Positions 26,667 through 35,541 of a stretch of DNA of 64,000 bases are shown here, piece by piece; positions within the stretch are counted from its first letter, which is position 1; each line of letters opens with the position of its first letter. The translations under genes were made by a program, and so were the position numbers. The notes under the pieces were generated by a model. The model did not search any database. It was not told where the DNA came from and worked only from the letters and a program-made list of their open reading frames with translations. The DNA is from Agromyces laixinhei. GTDB lineage: Bacteria > Actinomycetota > Actinomycetes > Actinomycetales > Microbacteriaceae. The stretch spans positions 744,001-808,000 of the forward strand of contig NZ_CP040872.1 of assembly GCF_006337065.1 (NCBI RefSeq), written 5' to 3'.

Positions 26667-27997
26667 ACCGAGCCTCCGTCCGACCCGATCGGAAGGGTCG
26701 CCAGAACACGGTATCCGCCACCGGGCCGTTCGCCGAACTCCGCGCGCCCGCCGAGGAGCCCCGCGCGCTCACTGATGCCGATGAGCCCGTGGCCACCGCC
26801 CCTGGCGTCGGGCGCCGCGGCATCCGTCGCCGTCTCGTTGTCGATGCAGACGACGAGGTCGCTCGCGAGCACCTCAACCGAGACGAAGGTGGGCGCGCCC
26901 GGCGCGTGGCGAACGACGTTGCTGAGCGCCTCCTGCACGATGCGGTACGCGGTCGTGGCAGCCAGCCCGCCGTCGGGAAGGCGCTCGGCGAGGGTGAGGG
27001 TCACCGGAACTCCGGCGCGCTCGACGGATGCCGCGAGCTCGGGCAGCTCGGCCAGCCCGGGTTGCGGCGCCGTCTCCGCCGCGGTATCGGTGCTCCGGAG
27101 CACCCCCAGCAGGTGGCGCATCTCGGTCATCGCGGAGCGCGCCGAGACGGCGATCTCGGCGAACTCCGTCTTGGCGTCGTCGCTCAGCCCGGTGACGCGG
27201 TACGGCGCACTCGTCGCCTGCACATGGATGATCGACAGGCCGTGCGCGACGACATCGTGCAGCTCGCGAGCGATGCGGTTGCGCTCCTCGACGAGCACGC
27301 GGCGCTGCTGCTCCGACGCGGAGTGCGCGCGCTCGCGGAAGAGCTCGACGCCGATCACGCGTCGCTGTGCGAGCAGCACGGCGACAGCACACGCGAGTGC
27401 CGTGACGGCCGCACCAGTGATCATGCTCGCCGCGGCGCCCGTGTCGAAGAAGGCGAACGGCAGGGTCACGACGACCCCCGCGCCCCACGCGATGAGTCCG
27501 AGCCACCACTCCCACATGAGTCCGAGCACGATGAGCAGCACGCTCTGGCTGACGATCGAGGTGACCGGCCACGGCCACGGCGCCCCGTCGGAGTTCATGG
27601 AGAGCAGCGCGAAGGCGAGCAGCCCCGCGGCGGAGACTCCGGCGGCGACCCACGGCCACCGCACCGCGAGCGGCAGTGCCACGGCGAGCGCGAGGCTCGT
27701 GGCAGCGGCGGCGAGCAGTTCGATGTCGTAGATCGTCGCGGCCAGCGGCAGGGACACCGACAGGAGGATCACCGCGAGCAGCGACGTCGACACCTGCATC
27801 CACGCGCGGAACTGGCGCTCGTCGGCGGTGATGCGGGCCAGTCGCGCGGGTGCCGCCGGGATGGACGGCGCAGACGACGGCGACGGTCGCGGTGGTGCAG
27901 ACGGTCGCGGTGGTGCCGGCGCGTGCGGCGGTGCTGCGCGCGGCACCGGCGCCGCGGCATCCGCCGGACCGTGTTCTGAATGATGGATCTGCGCCAT
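26663..27997 (-). CDS. NarL-type sensor histidine kinase
   Basis: 444 residues from ATG 27997 (a TTG five codons upstream is possible). Pro/Ala-rich cytoplasmic N-terminus, about six TM helices (70-220) without a large external loop, then HisKA_3 dimerisation helix with RNRIARELHDVVAHGLS (phospho-His) and a HATPase_c domain ending DARGGGHGLIGISERAGLLGG. First gene of a kinase-regulator pair. The signal is probably sensed in the membrane, as in LiaS/DesK-like kinases. Confidence 0.9.
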   Translation of the reverse strand: MAQIHHSEHGPADAAAPVPRAAPPHAPAPPRPSAPPRPSPSSAPSIPAAPARLARITADERQFRAWMQVSTSLLAVILLSVSLPLAATIYDIELLAAAATSLALAVALPLAVRWPWVAAGVSAAGLLAFALLSMNSDGAPWPWPVTSIVSQSVLLIVLGLMWEWWLGLIAWGAGVVVTLPFAFFDTGAAASMITGAAVTALACAVAVLLAQRRVIGVELFRERAHSASEQQRRVLVEERNRIARELHDVVAHGLSIIHVQATSAPYRVTGLSDDAKTEFAEIAVSARSAMTEMRHLLGVLRSTDTAAETAPQPGLAELPELAASVERAGVPVTLTLAERLPDGGLAATTAYRIVQEALSNVVRHAPGAPTFVSVEVLASDLVVCIDNETATDAAAPDARGGGHGLIGISERAGLLGGRAEFGERPGGGYRVLATLPIGSDGGSV

Positions 27998-28079
27998 GAT
28001 GCCAGTAGCCAACCACGCGGAGCGCTGTGCTGCATCCCTCCCTCGGGCGATTCGCTCCCCTACGCGGGTACGGTGCCGA

Positions 28080-29153
28080 TCAGCCGTGCGGGCGGAGGCC
28101 GGCGGGCGGGGTGACGCCGTCGACGACCGTATCGGGGCGCATTCCCGCCGAGGCGTGCTCGTCGCGCAGCCGCTGGGCAGCGTTCTTGGCGATCACGCGG
28201 TCGTCCCGGAGAGGCAGTCGCACCTGCTCCTCTGCGGGAATGCCGGCGCGCAATTGCCGAGCACGTTCGACCTCCGTGTCGAGCACCGCTCCGAAGAGCA
28301 TCGCGAGGTTCGACAGCCAGACCCACAGGAGGAAGGCGACGACCCCGCCGAGGATGCCGTAGATGCGCTCGTAGGTGCCGACCCCGAAGACGTAGAGGGC
28401 GAAGAGCGCCGTCGTGACGATCCACGCGAGCAGGGCGACGATCGCCCCGACGCTGAGCCATCGCAGGTTCCGCCGCTTCACGTTCGGCGCGGCCCAGTAG
28501 AGCAGCGCCATCACGAGGATGCCGATCGCGGCGAGCACCGGCACCTTCGCGAGGTCCCACCAGAAGGCGACGCCCTCGTCGAGGCCGAGCACGCGGGCGG
28601 TCGCTGCGGCCACGGGGCCGGTCACCACGAGGCCCGCCGCGGCGATCGCGCCGAGCACGACGAGCACTGCCGAGACCGCGATCATCGCGGGACGCATCTC
28701 CCAGAACGGACGACCCTCCTTGACCCCGTAGATGCGGTTCATGCCGCGGCCGAACGATCCGACGTATCCCGATGCGGCCCAGAGCGTGGCGACCAGACCG
28801 GTCGCGAATGCCAGACCGGCGTGCGAGGCGTTGGCCAGTTGGTCGAGGGGCTCACGAAGGGCATCGGCGACGGATGCCCCGCCGAGCTCCTCCACGACCT
28901 GCAGCCCATCGGCGACCACGGCTTCGGCGCTGCCGAAGATGCCGAGCAGCGCGAACGCCGCGAGGAGCGCGGGGAAGGCCGTGAGCAGCCCGTAGAACGT
29001 GAGGGCCGCCGCGATGTCGTGCGACTGGTTGATGCGGTACTCGTGCACCGTGCGCGTGACGATGATGCGCCAGTCGGCGCGGGACAGCTGCACGGGTGAG
29101 TCGTGGCCGGATGACTCCTCGGAATCGTGATCGGTTCGCTGGTGTGCGGGCAT
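28080..29153 (-). CDS. YihY/BrkB family membrane protein
   Basis: 357 residues, six TM helices. AALTFYGLLTAFPALLAAFALLG near 50-70, LWAASGYVGSFGRGMNRIYGV, and YERIYGILGGVVAFLLWVWLSN near 270-290 are the family blocks. Formerly labelled ribonuclease BN in error; its actual function is unknown, with a transporter or envelope role likely. The N-terminus is acidic and His-rich. Confidence 0.9.
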   Translation of the reverse strand: MPAHQRTDHDSEESSGHDSPVQLSRADWRIIVTRTVHEYRINQSHDIAAALTFYGLLTAFPALLAAFALLGIFGSAEAVVADGLQVVEELGGASVADALREPLDQLANASHAGLAFATGLVATLWAASGYVGSFGRGMNRIYGVKEGRPFWEMRPAMIAVSAVLVVLGAIAAAGLVVTGPVAAATARVLGLDEGVAFWWDLAKVPVLAAIGILVMALLYWAAPNVKRRNLRWLSVGAIVALLAWIVTTALFALYVFGVGTYERIYGILGGVVAFLLWVWLSNLAMLFGAVLDTEVERARQLRAGIPAEEQVRLPLRDDRVIAKNAAQRLRDEHASAGMRPDTVVDGVTPPAGLRPHG

Positions 29154-29232
29154 GCTGCCTCCCGTTGTGACGCCCCGAGCCTACGGCTCGTGGACGCGCC
29201 CGCACAGGGGGTTGCGAACGTCGCTCAGCTGC

Positions 29233-30243
29233 TCAATCGAGGTGTGCGTGCAGGAACGCCGCGACGCGAGCGCGCATCGCCTCGTCGAGGAGTCCGATCG
29301 AGTGATCACCGCCCGGCACGATCGCGAGTTCGACGGCGACCCCGGCGGTCGTGAGCGTCGACGCGAGCCGCTGCGACTGACCGAGCGGCACGACCTCCGA
29401 CTCGGAGTGGCCGATGAAGAACGGCGGATCGCTCGGGTCGGCGTGCGTGCCCGCCGAGGCTTCCGTTGCCTGGGGGCACTGCTCGTCGCTCGCGCCCGGC
29501 TCGCAGCCGAGGTAATCGCCGATGATGCGATGCAGCCAGTCGGATGCCCCGTCGGCCACGAGCTCGGACGCCCCGAGCCCGACGGGGCCCGAGAGCTCGG
29601 CGACCGCCGCGACTCGCGAACCCGTCTCGAGCGGACCGTCGCCCGTGGTGCCGAGCAGTGCCGCAAGGCTGCCGCCGGCCGAGCCGCCGAACGCGCCGAT
29701 TCGATCGGGATCCATGCCGAAGCGCGCCGCCTGCTCGGGCGCGCGCAGCCACTCGACCGCGAGGGCGACGTCGTCGATCGCCGCCGGGAAGACTGCGCCC
29801 GGCACGAGTCGATAGTTGACGGATGCCGCGACGAAGCCTTCACTCGCGAGCCACAGGCAGGTGCCTCGCCAGTCGGCGTTCGCCTTGTCGCCACGAGCCC
29901 AGCTGCCGCCGTGGATCGAGACGACCGCGGGCAGGGGCTCATCGGCGAGCGCGGCTGCGGGGGGCGTGCAGACGTCGAGCGTGAGCATGGTGCCGTCTTC
30001 GCGCACTCCGTATTCGAGGTCTGCCTCGACCCGGATGCCGGGCGGCGCCGTGAACGTGCGGATTCCGATGATCTCGGTGCCGGCGCTTGCAGCGTCGACG
30101 CCTCGCGGGTCGATCTCGCGCAGCGGCAGGTGGAAGCCCGAGAGCGCGCTCACGCTCGCGATGGCGGCTGCAGCGGCCTGGGCGGCCCACATCACTCGCC
30201 GGGCGCGAGTGCCGGAGCCGCCTGTGCGTCGGGTCGAGGTCAC
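29233..30243 (-). CDS. Alpha/beta hydrolase, HSL-like esterase, exported or membrane-anchored
   Basis: 336 residues, GTG start. Hydrophobic segment at 18-35 after an Arg-rich start suggests export or anchoring. Oxyanion-hole motif HGGSW (about 110), nucleophile elbow GGSAGG (about 195), Asp in DPSDPPFF and His in GGDHSIG complete the triad. Carboxylesterase/hormone-sensitive-lipase branch; substrate unknown. It is divergent from the collagen-like gene. Confidence 0.85.
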   Translation of the reverse strand: MTSTRRTGGSGTRARRVMWAAQAAAAAIASVSALSGFHLPLREIDPRGVDAASAGTEIIGIRTFTAPPGIRVEADLEYGVREDGTMLTLDVCTPPAAALADEPLPAVVSIHGGSWARGDKANADWRGTCLWLASEGFVAASVNYRLVPGAVFPAAIDDVALAVEWLRAPEQAARFGMDPDRIGAFGGSAGGSLAALLGTTGDGPLETGSRVAAVAELSGPVGLGASELVADGASDWLHRIIGDYLGCEPGASDEQCPQATEASAGTHADPSDPPFFIGHSESEVVPLGQSQRLASTLTTAGVAVELAIVPGGDHSIGLLDEAMRARVAAFLHAHLD

Positions 30244-30412
30244 ACCGGGCTCCGTGGTTCAGGGGTGGAGTGATGCTACCTCACGTTCGGACGACCACGC
30301 GCCCGCGTGGCCCTGTTCGATCGCGGATCGCGCTCGCTACGCTGGGCTCGACGCGGCTCCGCACCGTGCCGTCACGGGTCGACCGGAGCGCGAGACGTGA
30401 GGGGCGCGCGAC

Positions 30413-31120
30413 ATGAGTGACGACCGGATCCCGAAGGACGCATCGTCGGAACCGACCGGAGCGCCGCCCCAGTCGTCTCCGGCCGACGCGCCGGCGAAGA
30501 CCGCGGGAGTGAGCCGGGCCATGCTGCTCTGGGTCGGCGCAGCCGTCGTGCTCCTCTCGTTCGTGGCGTCGTTCCTCGGGGCGACCATGGCGCGTTCGAC
30601 CGATGCGAACGAGGCGATCGCCACCCCGACGCCGACGGCCGTCGATGAGGTCGACGAGGCCGCTTATGAGGAGGCGTTCGCCGAGATCCTGCCGGCCGGA
30701 TCCGCCGTTCGCGCTGGGTCGGGCGTGCCCGCGTCGGGCAAGGGATACGACGGTGACGTCTACATCGACATCGCCACGTCCGACGTCTACCTCTTCACGG
30801 ATGGCGACTGGGCGCTCGTCGGCAACATCCGGGTGTCGGCGGCGGAGAACCTCGCCGGCGCGCCGGGTGCGACCGGCGAGACCGGTGCGACCGGAAAGAC
30901 CGGTGCGACCGGGGAGACGGGCGCGCCCGGCGAAAGCGGCGCACCTGGCGCACCCGGCACCCAAGTCGTGCTGGGCGCCGGCGAACCGGCCCCCGAGACG
31001 TGCACGACCGACGGCGACGTGTTCATCGACACCGAGACGGTGACGTTCTACCAATGCACCGGCGGGGTCTGGGTGCTCTCCAGTGCCACGGCCGCACCGG
31101 AGGCGGCACCAGAGGGCTGA
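30413..31120 (+). CDS. Membrane-anchored collagen-like repeat protein
   Basis: 235 residues. Cytoplasmic Pro/Ala-rich start, one TM helix (35-60), then an outer part with two similar modules: GDVYIDIATSDVYLF near 105 and GDVFIDTETVTFYQC near 200, flanking eleven uninterrupted Gly-X-Y triplets (GAT/GET/GAP type, about 152-184). Gly-X-Y with many Thr and Ala fits a short bacterial collagen triple helix. Two Cys in the last module could form a disulfide. Probably a trimeric surface stalk. A possible promoter (-10 TACGCT near 30335) lies upstream. Confidence 0.75.
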   Translation: MSDDRIPKDASSEPTGAPPQSSPADAPAKTAGVSRAMLLWVGAAVVLLSFVASFLGATMARSTDANEAIATPTPTAVDEVDEAAYEEAFAEILPAGSAVRAGSGVPASGKGYDGDVYIDIATSDVYLFTDGDWALVGNIRVSAAENLAGAPGATGETGATGKTGATGETGAPGESGAPGAPGTQVVLGAGEPAPETCTTDGDVFIDTETVTFYQCTGGVWVLSSATAAPEAAPEG

Positions 31121-31383
31121 GCTGCCCGGCGCCAGGGCCGTCCGACCGCAGGGCGGATGCCGCGTGCGGGACTTTCCCAGATGATTCAGGTATCGTGGCC
31201 CAGTCGGTTCTGGACACCGCGCTGTGCGCGGATGGGTTTGTGAGTCCAAAGGGCCGGTTTCGGGGCAATGGCCTCGGATAGTCACCGTATGTGAACGGCC
31301 CCGGTCGACGATGCTCCGGGTTCTCAGTGTGCTGCGCCAGCAGTGGTGCTGCCATGTACATGAGTACAACCCAGGAAGTCACC
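31121..31383 (+). other. Long leader region upstream of the DEAD-box helicase gene
   Basis: 263 bp without a gene. It contains several TA-rich hexamers but no single convincing promoter. DEAD-box helicase genes often have long cold-responsive leaders; nothing here proves that. A stretch at 31300-31350 could fold (GCTGCGCCAGCAGTGGTGCTGCC region). Confidence 0.35.
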
Positions 31384-33318
31384 ATGCCCAAGAACAAGAA
31401 ACCCCAAGGCGGCAGGCCCGCCAGGAACTTCGATCCCTCGTACGCGAAGGGGGGCTCGAAGGGCGGTCCGGCGCGCTCCGGATCGCAGAAGCCCGGGTCG
31501 CGGAGCGAAGGCCACCGCGGCTACCGCCCCGAGGCCGACGCACCCCGTAAAGAGCGTTGGTCGCGCGATGAGCGCGTCGCGTCGGGCCGCACCCCGCACC
31601 GATCCGATCGTGACGGTCGTGACGAGCAGGCTCCCCGTTCGTACGACCGCAACGACCGCAACGACCGCCCGGCGCGTTCGTACGGTCGTGACGAGCGTGC
31701 TCCTCGTTCGTTCGACCGCAACGACCGTAATGACCGTCCGTCGCGTTCGTACGGTCGTGACGAGCGTCGCTCGAGCGATCGGGCGCCGCGTTCCTTCGAT
31801 CGCAACGACCGTCCCGCCCGCTCGTTCGACCGCAACGACCGCAGTGACCGTGCTCCCCGCTCGTTCGACCGCAGTGACCGTGCTCCCCGTTCCTTCGACC
31901 GCAACGACCGCAACGACCGCAGTGACCGTGCTCCCCGTTCCTTCGACCGCAACGACCGGCCGACCCGTTCCTTCGACCGCCCCGGTTTCAAGGAGTCCGG
32001 CCGCCGCGACTCGAGTTTCTACCCGGCCAAGGATCAGGGCCGACGCCGCACCCAGAACGACGATGTCGTGCTCGAGCGGCTCGAGGCCGAGGCCATCCAG
32101 GCGACCGACGCCGAGGGTGTGAGCTTCGCCGACCTCGGACTCGGCGGCAACGTCGTGCGCGCGCTCAAGGATCTCGGAGCCGAGTCGCCGTTCCCGATCC
32201 AGGCCGCGACCATCCCTGTCGTGCTCGAGGGTCGCGACGTGCTCGGCCGCGGCAAGACCGGCTCGGGCAAGACCATCGCCTTCGGTGCCCCGACCGTTGA
32301 GCGACTCATGAAGCTCTGGGCCGCGTCCGGCAAGGCCGGCGGCAAGCGCCAGATGGGCCGCAAGCCCCGCGCGCTCATCCTCGCTCCGACCCGGGAACTC
32401 GCCCTGCAGATCGACCGCACCGTGCAGCCCATCGCCCAGAGCGTCGGCCTCTTCACCACGCAGATCTACGGCGGCGTGCCGCAGCACCGTCAGGTCGGCG
32501 CGCTCCAGCGCGGCGTCGACATCGTGATCGGCACCCCCGGTCGCATCGAAGACCTCATCGAGCAGCGCCGCCTCGACCTCTCCGAGGTCGTCATCACGGT
32601 GCTCGACGAGGCTGATCACATGTGCGACCTCGGCTTTCTCGAGCCGGTGCAGCGCATCATCCGTCGCACCGCCGAGGGCGGGCAGAAGCTCCTCTTCTCG
32701 GCGACCCTCGACCAGGGCGTCGCCGCGCTCGTCGACGAGTTCCTCGTCGACCCGGCCGTGCACGAGGTCGCCGGTGAAGACCAGGCCTCCTCGACGATCG
32801 AGCACCGCGTGTTCGTCATCGGCAACCACGAGAAGCGCGACATCGTCGCCGAACTCGCGAACCGCGAGGGCAAGACCCTCGTGTTCAGCCGCACCCGCGC
32901 GTTCGCCGAAGACCTCACCGAGCACCTCGAGGACTACGGCATCCGCGCCGTCGCGCTGCACGGCGACCTGAACCAGTCGCGTCGCACGCGCAACCTCCAG
33001 CAGCTCACGAGCGGCCGGGTCAACGTGCTCGTGGCGACGGATGTCGCGGCACGCGGCATCCATGTCGATGACATCGACCTCGTGATCCAGGCCGACGCGC
33101 CCGATGAGTACAAGACCTACCTGCACCGCTCGGGCCGCACCGGTCGCGCCGGCAAGGCCGGTCAAGTCGTCACGCTCATCCCGCGCAACCGCCAGCGTCG
33201 CATGGTCGAACTGCTCGACCGTGCCGAGATCGACGTCGACTTCGTCGACATGCGCCTCGGCGATGACTTCGCCGGCGAGCTCGAGCGCGGCACGGCCGAT
33301 GAGGAACTCGCCGGCTGA
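31384..33318 (+). CDS. DEAD-box ATP-dependent RNA helicase with Asp/Arg-rich N-terminal repeats
   Basis: 644 residues; ATG at 31384 with AGGAAG 5 nt upstream. Residues about 55-210 are a low-complexity region built from near-identical units (SFDRNDR, RSYGRDE), rich in Arg, Asp, Ser and aromatic residues; it looks disordered and RNA-binding. The helicase core follows: Q-motif (FPIQAATIP), GKTGSGKT, PTRELALQ, DEAD (about 408), SATL, VLVATDVAARGI and HRSGRTGR. The N-terminal location of the RNA-binding repeat is unusual, since most bacterial DEAD proteins have it at the C-terminus. Likely roles are ribosome assembly, RNA decay and cold adaptation. Confidence 0.92.
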   Translation: MPKNKKPQGGRPARNFDPSYAKGGSKGGPARSGSQKPGSRSEGHRGYRPEADAPRKERWSRDERVASGRTPHRSDRDGRDEQAPRSYDRNDRNDRPARSYGRDERAPRSFDRNDRNDRPSRSYGRDERRSSDRAPRSFDRNDRPARSFDRNDRSDRAPRSFDRSDRAPRSFDRNDRNDRSDRAPRSFDRNDRPTRSFDRPGFKESGRRDSSFYPAKDQGRRRTQNDDVVLERLEAEAIQATDAEGVSFADLGLGGNVVRALKDLGAESPFPIQAATIPVVLEGRDVLGRGKTGSGKTIAFGAPTVERLMKLWAASGKAGGKRQMGRKPRALILAPTRELALQIDRTVQPIAQSVGLFTTQIYGGVPQHRQVGALQRGVDIVIGTPGRIEDLIEQRRLDLSEVVITVLDEADHMCDLGFLEPVQRIIRRTAEGGQKLLFSATLDQGVAALVDEFLVDPAVHEVAGEDQASSTIEHRVFVIGNHEKRDIVAELANREGKTLVFSRTRAFAEDLTEHLEDYGIRAVALHGDLNQSRRTRNLQQLTSGRVNVLVATDVAARGIHVDDIDLVIQADAPDEYKTYLHRSGRTGRAGKAGQVVTLIPRNRQRRMVELLDRAEIDVDFVDMRLGDDFAGELERGTADEELAG

Positions 33319-33334
33319 GGCACCCCCGATGAGC

Positions 33335-33372
33335 CACGAGTGCCCGCGTCCAGACGGACGCGGGCACTCGTG
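33335..33372. terminator. 17-bp perfect hairpin after the DEAD-box gene
   Basis: Arms 33335-33351 and 33356-33372 pair perfectly around loop AGAC. Located 17 bp after the stop, without a T-run. Strong intrinsic-like terminator. Confidence 0.8.
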
Positions 33373-33460
33373 CACTCAGCTCTTCCACGCTTGATGTTTG
33401 CAGTGGCCTCACAATCATGGGCGGCGTGGGGCGCGACTGGCGCCTGGGACATCCGTTTGC

Positions 33461-33488
33461 CATAATTACTACCTGAACGGTCGGTCAG
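33461..33488 (+). promoter_or_regulatory. Promoter and PaaR-type TetR operator before the thiolase operon
   Basis: TGCCATAAT (33458-33466) is an extended -10. Seven bases on is the palindrome CTGAACGGTCGGTCAG (33473-33488), which would cover the transcription start. It differs at two positions from the palindrome at 47709-47724 before paaA, and flanking bases also match (ACTA upstream, AAT downstream). Confidence 0.72.
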
Positions 33489-33574
33489 AAATTGTTCCGA
33501 GCGAGCGGATGTCGCGGCGCCTGCCTACGCTGGGTGCGACGTTCCACCACAGACAGTGCGGTCAGGAGTGAACT

Positions 33575-34771
33575 ATGGCTGAGGCCTACCTCGTCGGGGG
33601 CGTTCGCACGCCGGTCGGGCGCTACGGCGGAGCGCTCGCGGGCGTTCGGCCAGACGATCTGGCGGCGCTCGTCGTCGGCGAACTCGTGCGCCGCACCCGT
33701 CTCGACCAGGCCGGTGAGCTCGGCGCGATCGACGAGGTCATCCTCGGCGCCGCCAATCAGGCGGGCGAAGACAACCGCAACGTCGCGCGCATGTCGGTGC
33801 TGCTCACCGGCCTGCCCGACGAGGTGCCCGGCATCACGGTCAACCGCCTCTGCGCTTCTGGCATGTCGGCGATCACGATGGCCTCACAGGCGATCCGGGC
33901 CGGCGACGCCGACCTGATCATCGCCGGCGGCGTCGAATCGATGACCCGCGCGCCGTGGGTGCAGGCCAAGCCCGACCGGGCATGGGCGAAGCCCGGCGCC
34001 GCCTACGACACCTCGATCGGCTGGCGCTTCCCGAACCCGAAGCTCCTCGCCCGCGACAAGGCCACCTTCTCGATGCCCGAGACGGCCGAAGAGGTCGCCC
34101 GCATCGACGGCATCACGCGCGAAGAGGCCGATGCCTTCGCGCTGCGCTCGCAGCAGCGTGCGGCGGCGGCGATCGAAGGCGGCCGGTTCGAGGCCGAGAT
34201 CGTGGGCGTGCCGACGCATCGCGGCGAGGTGCTCGTCGACGAGGGCCCCCGGCCCGAGACCACGCTCGAGGCACTTGCCGGCTTGCGGCCGGTCGTGCAC
34301 GGCGGCTCGATCGTGACGGCCGGCAACTCGAGCGCACTGAACGACGGCGCCTCGGCGATCCTCGTCGCGAGTGCCGCCGCCGTCGAGCGCTACGGACTCA
34401 CGCCGCGTGCCCGTGTCGTCGTCGGCGCCTCGGCCGGGCTGCCGCCCGAGATCATGGGTCTCGGGCCCGTGCCCGCAACCGAGAAGGCGCTCGAGCGTTC
34501 GGGCGTCGACCTCGACGACATCGGCTCGGTCGAACTCAACGAGGCCTTCGCAACCCAGTCGATCGCGTCGATGCGCCGCCTCGGGCTCGACCCCGAGCGC
34601 GTCAACGTCGACGGGGGAGCCATCGCACTGGGGCATCCGCTCGGCTCGTCGGGCTCACGGCTCGTCGTGACGCTGCTCGGCCGCATGGAGCGCGAGCAGT
34701 CGCGTTACGGCCTGGCCACGATGTGCGTCGGCGTCGGACAGGGCAGCGCGCTCATCGTGGAGCGGGTGTGA
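33575..34771 (+). CDS. paaJ: Thiolase, probable 3-oxoadipyl-CoA/3-oxo-5,6-didehydrosuberyl-CoA thiolase
   Basis: 398 residues, AGGAG 6 nt upstream. Thiolase fold: nucleophile Cys93 in NRLCASGM, NGGxxALGHPLG-type block (GGAIALGHPLGSSG) with catalytic His, and the C-terminal acid/base Cys in CVGVGQG. The general family also serves fatty-acid beta-oxidation; assignment to phenylacetate comes from the operon (paaF, paaH and paaZ follow) and the shared operator. It would release acetyl-CoA twice in the lower pathway. The stop overlaps the next start (TGATG). Confidence 0.85.
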   Translation: MAEAYLVGGVRTPVGRYGGALAGVRPDDLAALVVGELVRRTRLDQAGELGAIDEVILGAANQAGEDNRNVARMSVLLTGLPDEVPGITVNRLCASGMSAITMASQAIRAGDADLIIAGGVESMTRAPWVQAKPDRAWAKPGAAYDTSIGWRFPNPKLLARDKATFSMPETAEEVARIDGITREEADAFALRSQQRAAAAIEGGRFEAEIVGVPTHRGEVLVDEGPRPETTLEALAGLRPVVHGGSIVTAGNSSALNDGASAILVASAAAVERYGLTPRARVVVGASAGLPPEIMGLGPVPATEKALERSGVDLDDIGSVELNEAFATQSIASMRRLGLDPERVNVDGGAIALGHPLGSSGSRLVVTLLGRMEREQSRYGLATMCVGVGQGSALIVERV

Positions 34772-35541
34772 TGCCCGCCGCCCGCGCCGCCGCGTCGGAC
34801 GGCACCGAGTCGCCGTTGCTCGTCGAGCGGCGGGGCGATCGGGTCGTCGCCACCCTGAACCGGGCCGAGAAGCGCAACGCGATCGACCAGGCCACGATCG
34901 ACGCCCTGCACGTGCTGTGCGCCGAACTCGAGGCGGTTCCGCGCACGCTCATCCTCACGGGCGCTGACGGGGTCTTCGCCTCGGGTGCCGATATCGCCGA
35001 GCTTCGCGAACGGCGAGCGGATGACGCGCGCGCGGGCATCAACGCGAACGCCTTCGTTCGGCTCGCGCTGCTGCCGATGCCCGTGATCGCCGCCCTCGAC
35101 GGATACGCCCTCGGCGGCGGTGCCGAACTCGCATACGCGGCCGACATCCGCATCGCGACGCCCGAACTGAAGATCGGCAATCCCGAGACCGGGCTCGGCA
35201 TCATCGCCGCGGCCGGCGCGAGCTGGCGGCTGAAGGAGATCGTCGGCGATGCTCGCGCGATCGAACTGCTGCTCACCGGCCGCACCATCGGCGCCGCAGA
35301 AGCGCTGGAGATCGGGCTCGTGAGCGGGCTGCACCCCGCAGCCGAACTGCTCGCCGCCGCGCACGCGATCGCCGATCGCATCGCGCGCAACGACCGCGCG
35401 GCGACGATCGCGACGAAGCGGGTGTTCCGCGCGCCGCGGCCCGAGCATCCTGCCGTCGACCTCGCTGAGCAGGCCGTGCTCTTCGAGAGCCCCGAGAAGC
35501 TGCGCCGCATGACCGAGTTCCTCGAGAGGAAGCAGAAGTGA
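34771..35541 (+). CDS. paaF: Enoyl-CoA hydratase, probable PaaF
   Basis: 256 residues, ATG overlapping the thiolase stop. Crotonase fold: oxyanion-hole loops in FASGADIAEL and YALGGGAEL, with both catalytic Glu present (in GGGAEL and NPETGLGI). Two Glu are expected of a true 2-enoyl-CoA hydratase, unlike the PaaG isomerase at 51878-52663. It would hydrate 2,3-dehydroadipyl-CoA. Second gene of the thiolase operon. Confidence 0.85.
   Translation: MPAARAAASDGTESPLLVERRGDRVVATLNRAEKRNAIDQATIDALHVLCAELEAVPRTLILTGADGVFASGADIAELRERRADDARAGINANAFVRLALLPMPVIAALDGYALGGGAELAYAADIRIATPELKIGNPETGLGIIAAAGASWRLKEIVGDARAIELLLTGRTIGAAEALEIGLVSGLHPAAELLAAAHAIADRIARNDRAATIATKRVFRAPRPEHPAVDLAEQAVLFESPEKLRRMTEFLERKQK

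Noticed and set aside
31324..33375. Minus-strand frame covering the DEAD-box gene
   Set aside because: Antisense shadow; the sense strand has every helicase motif in order.
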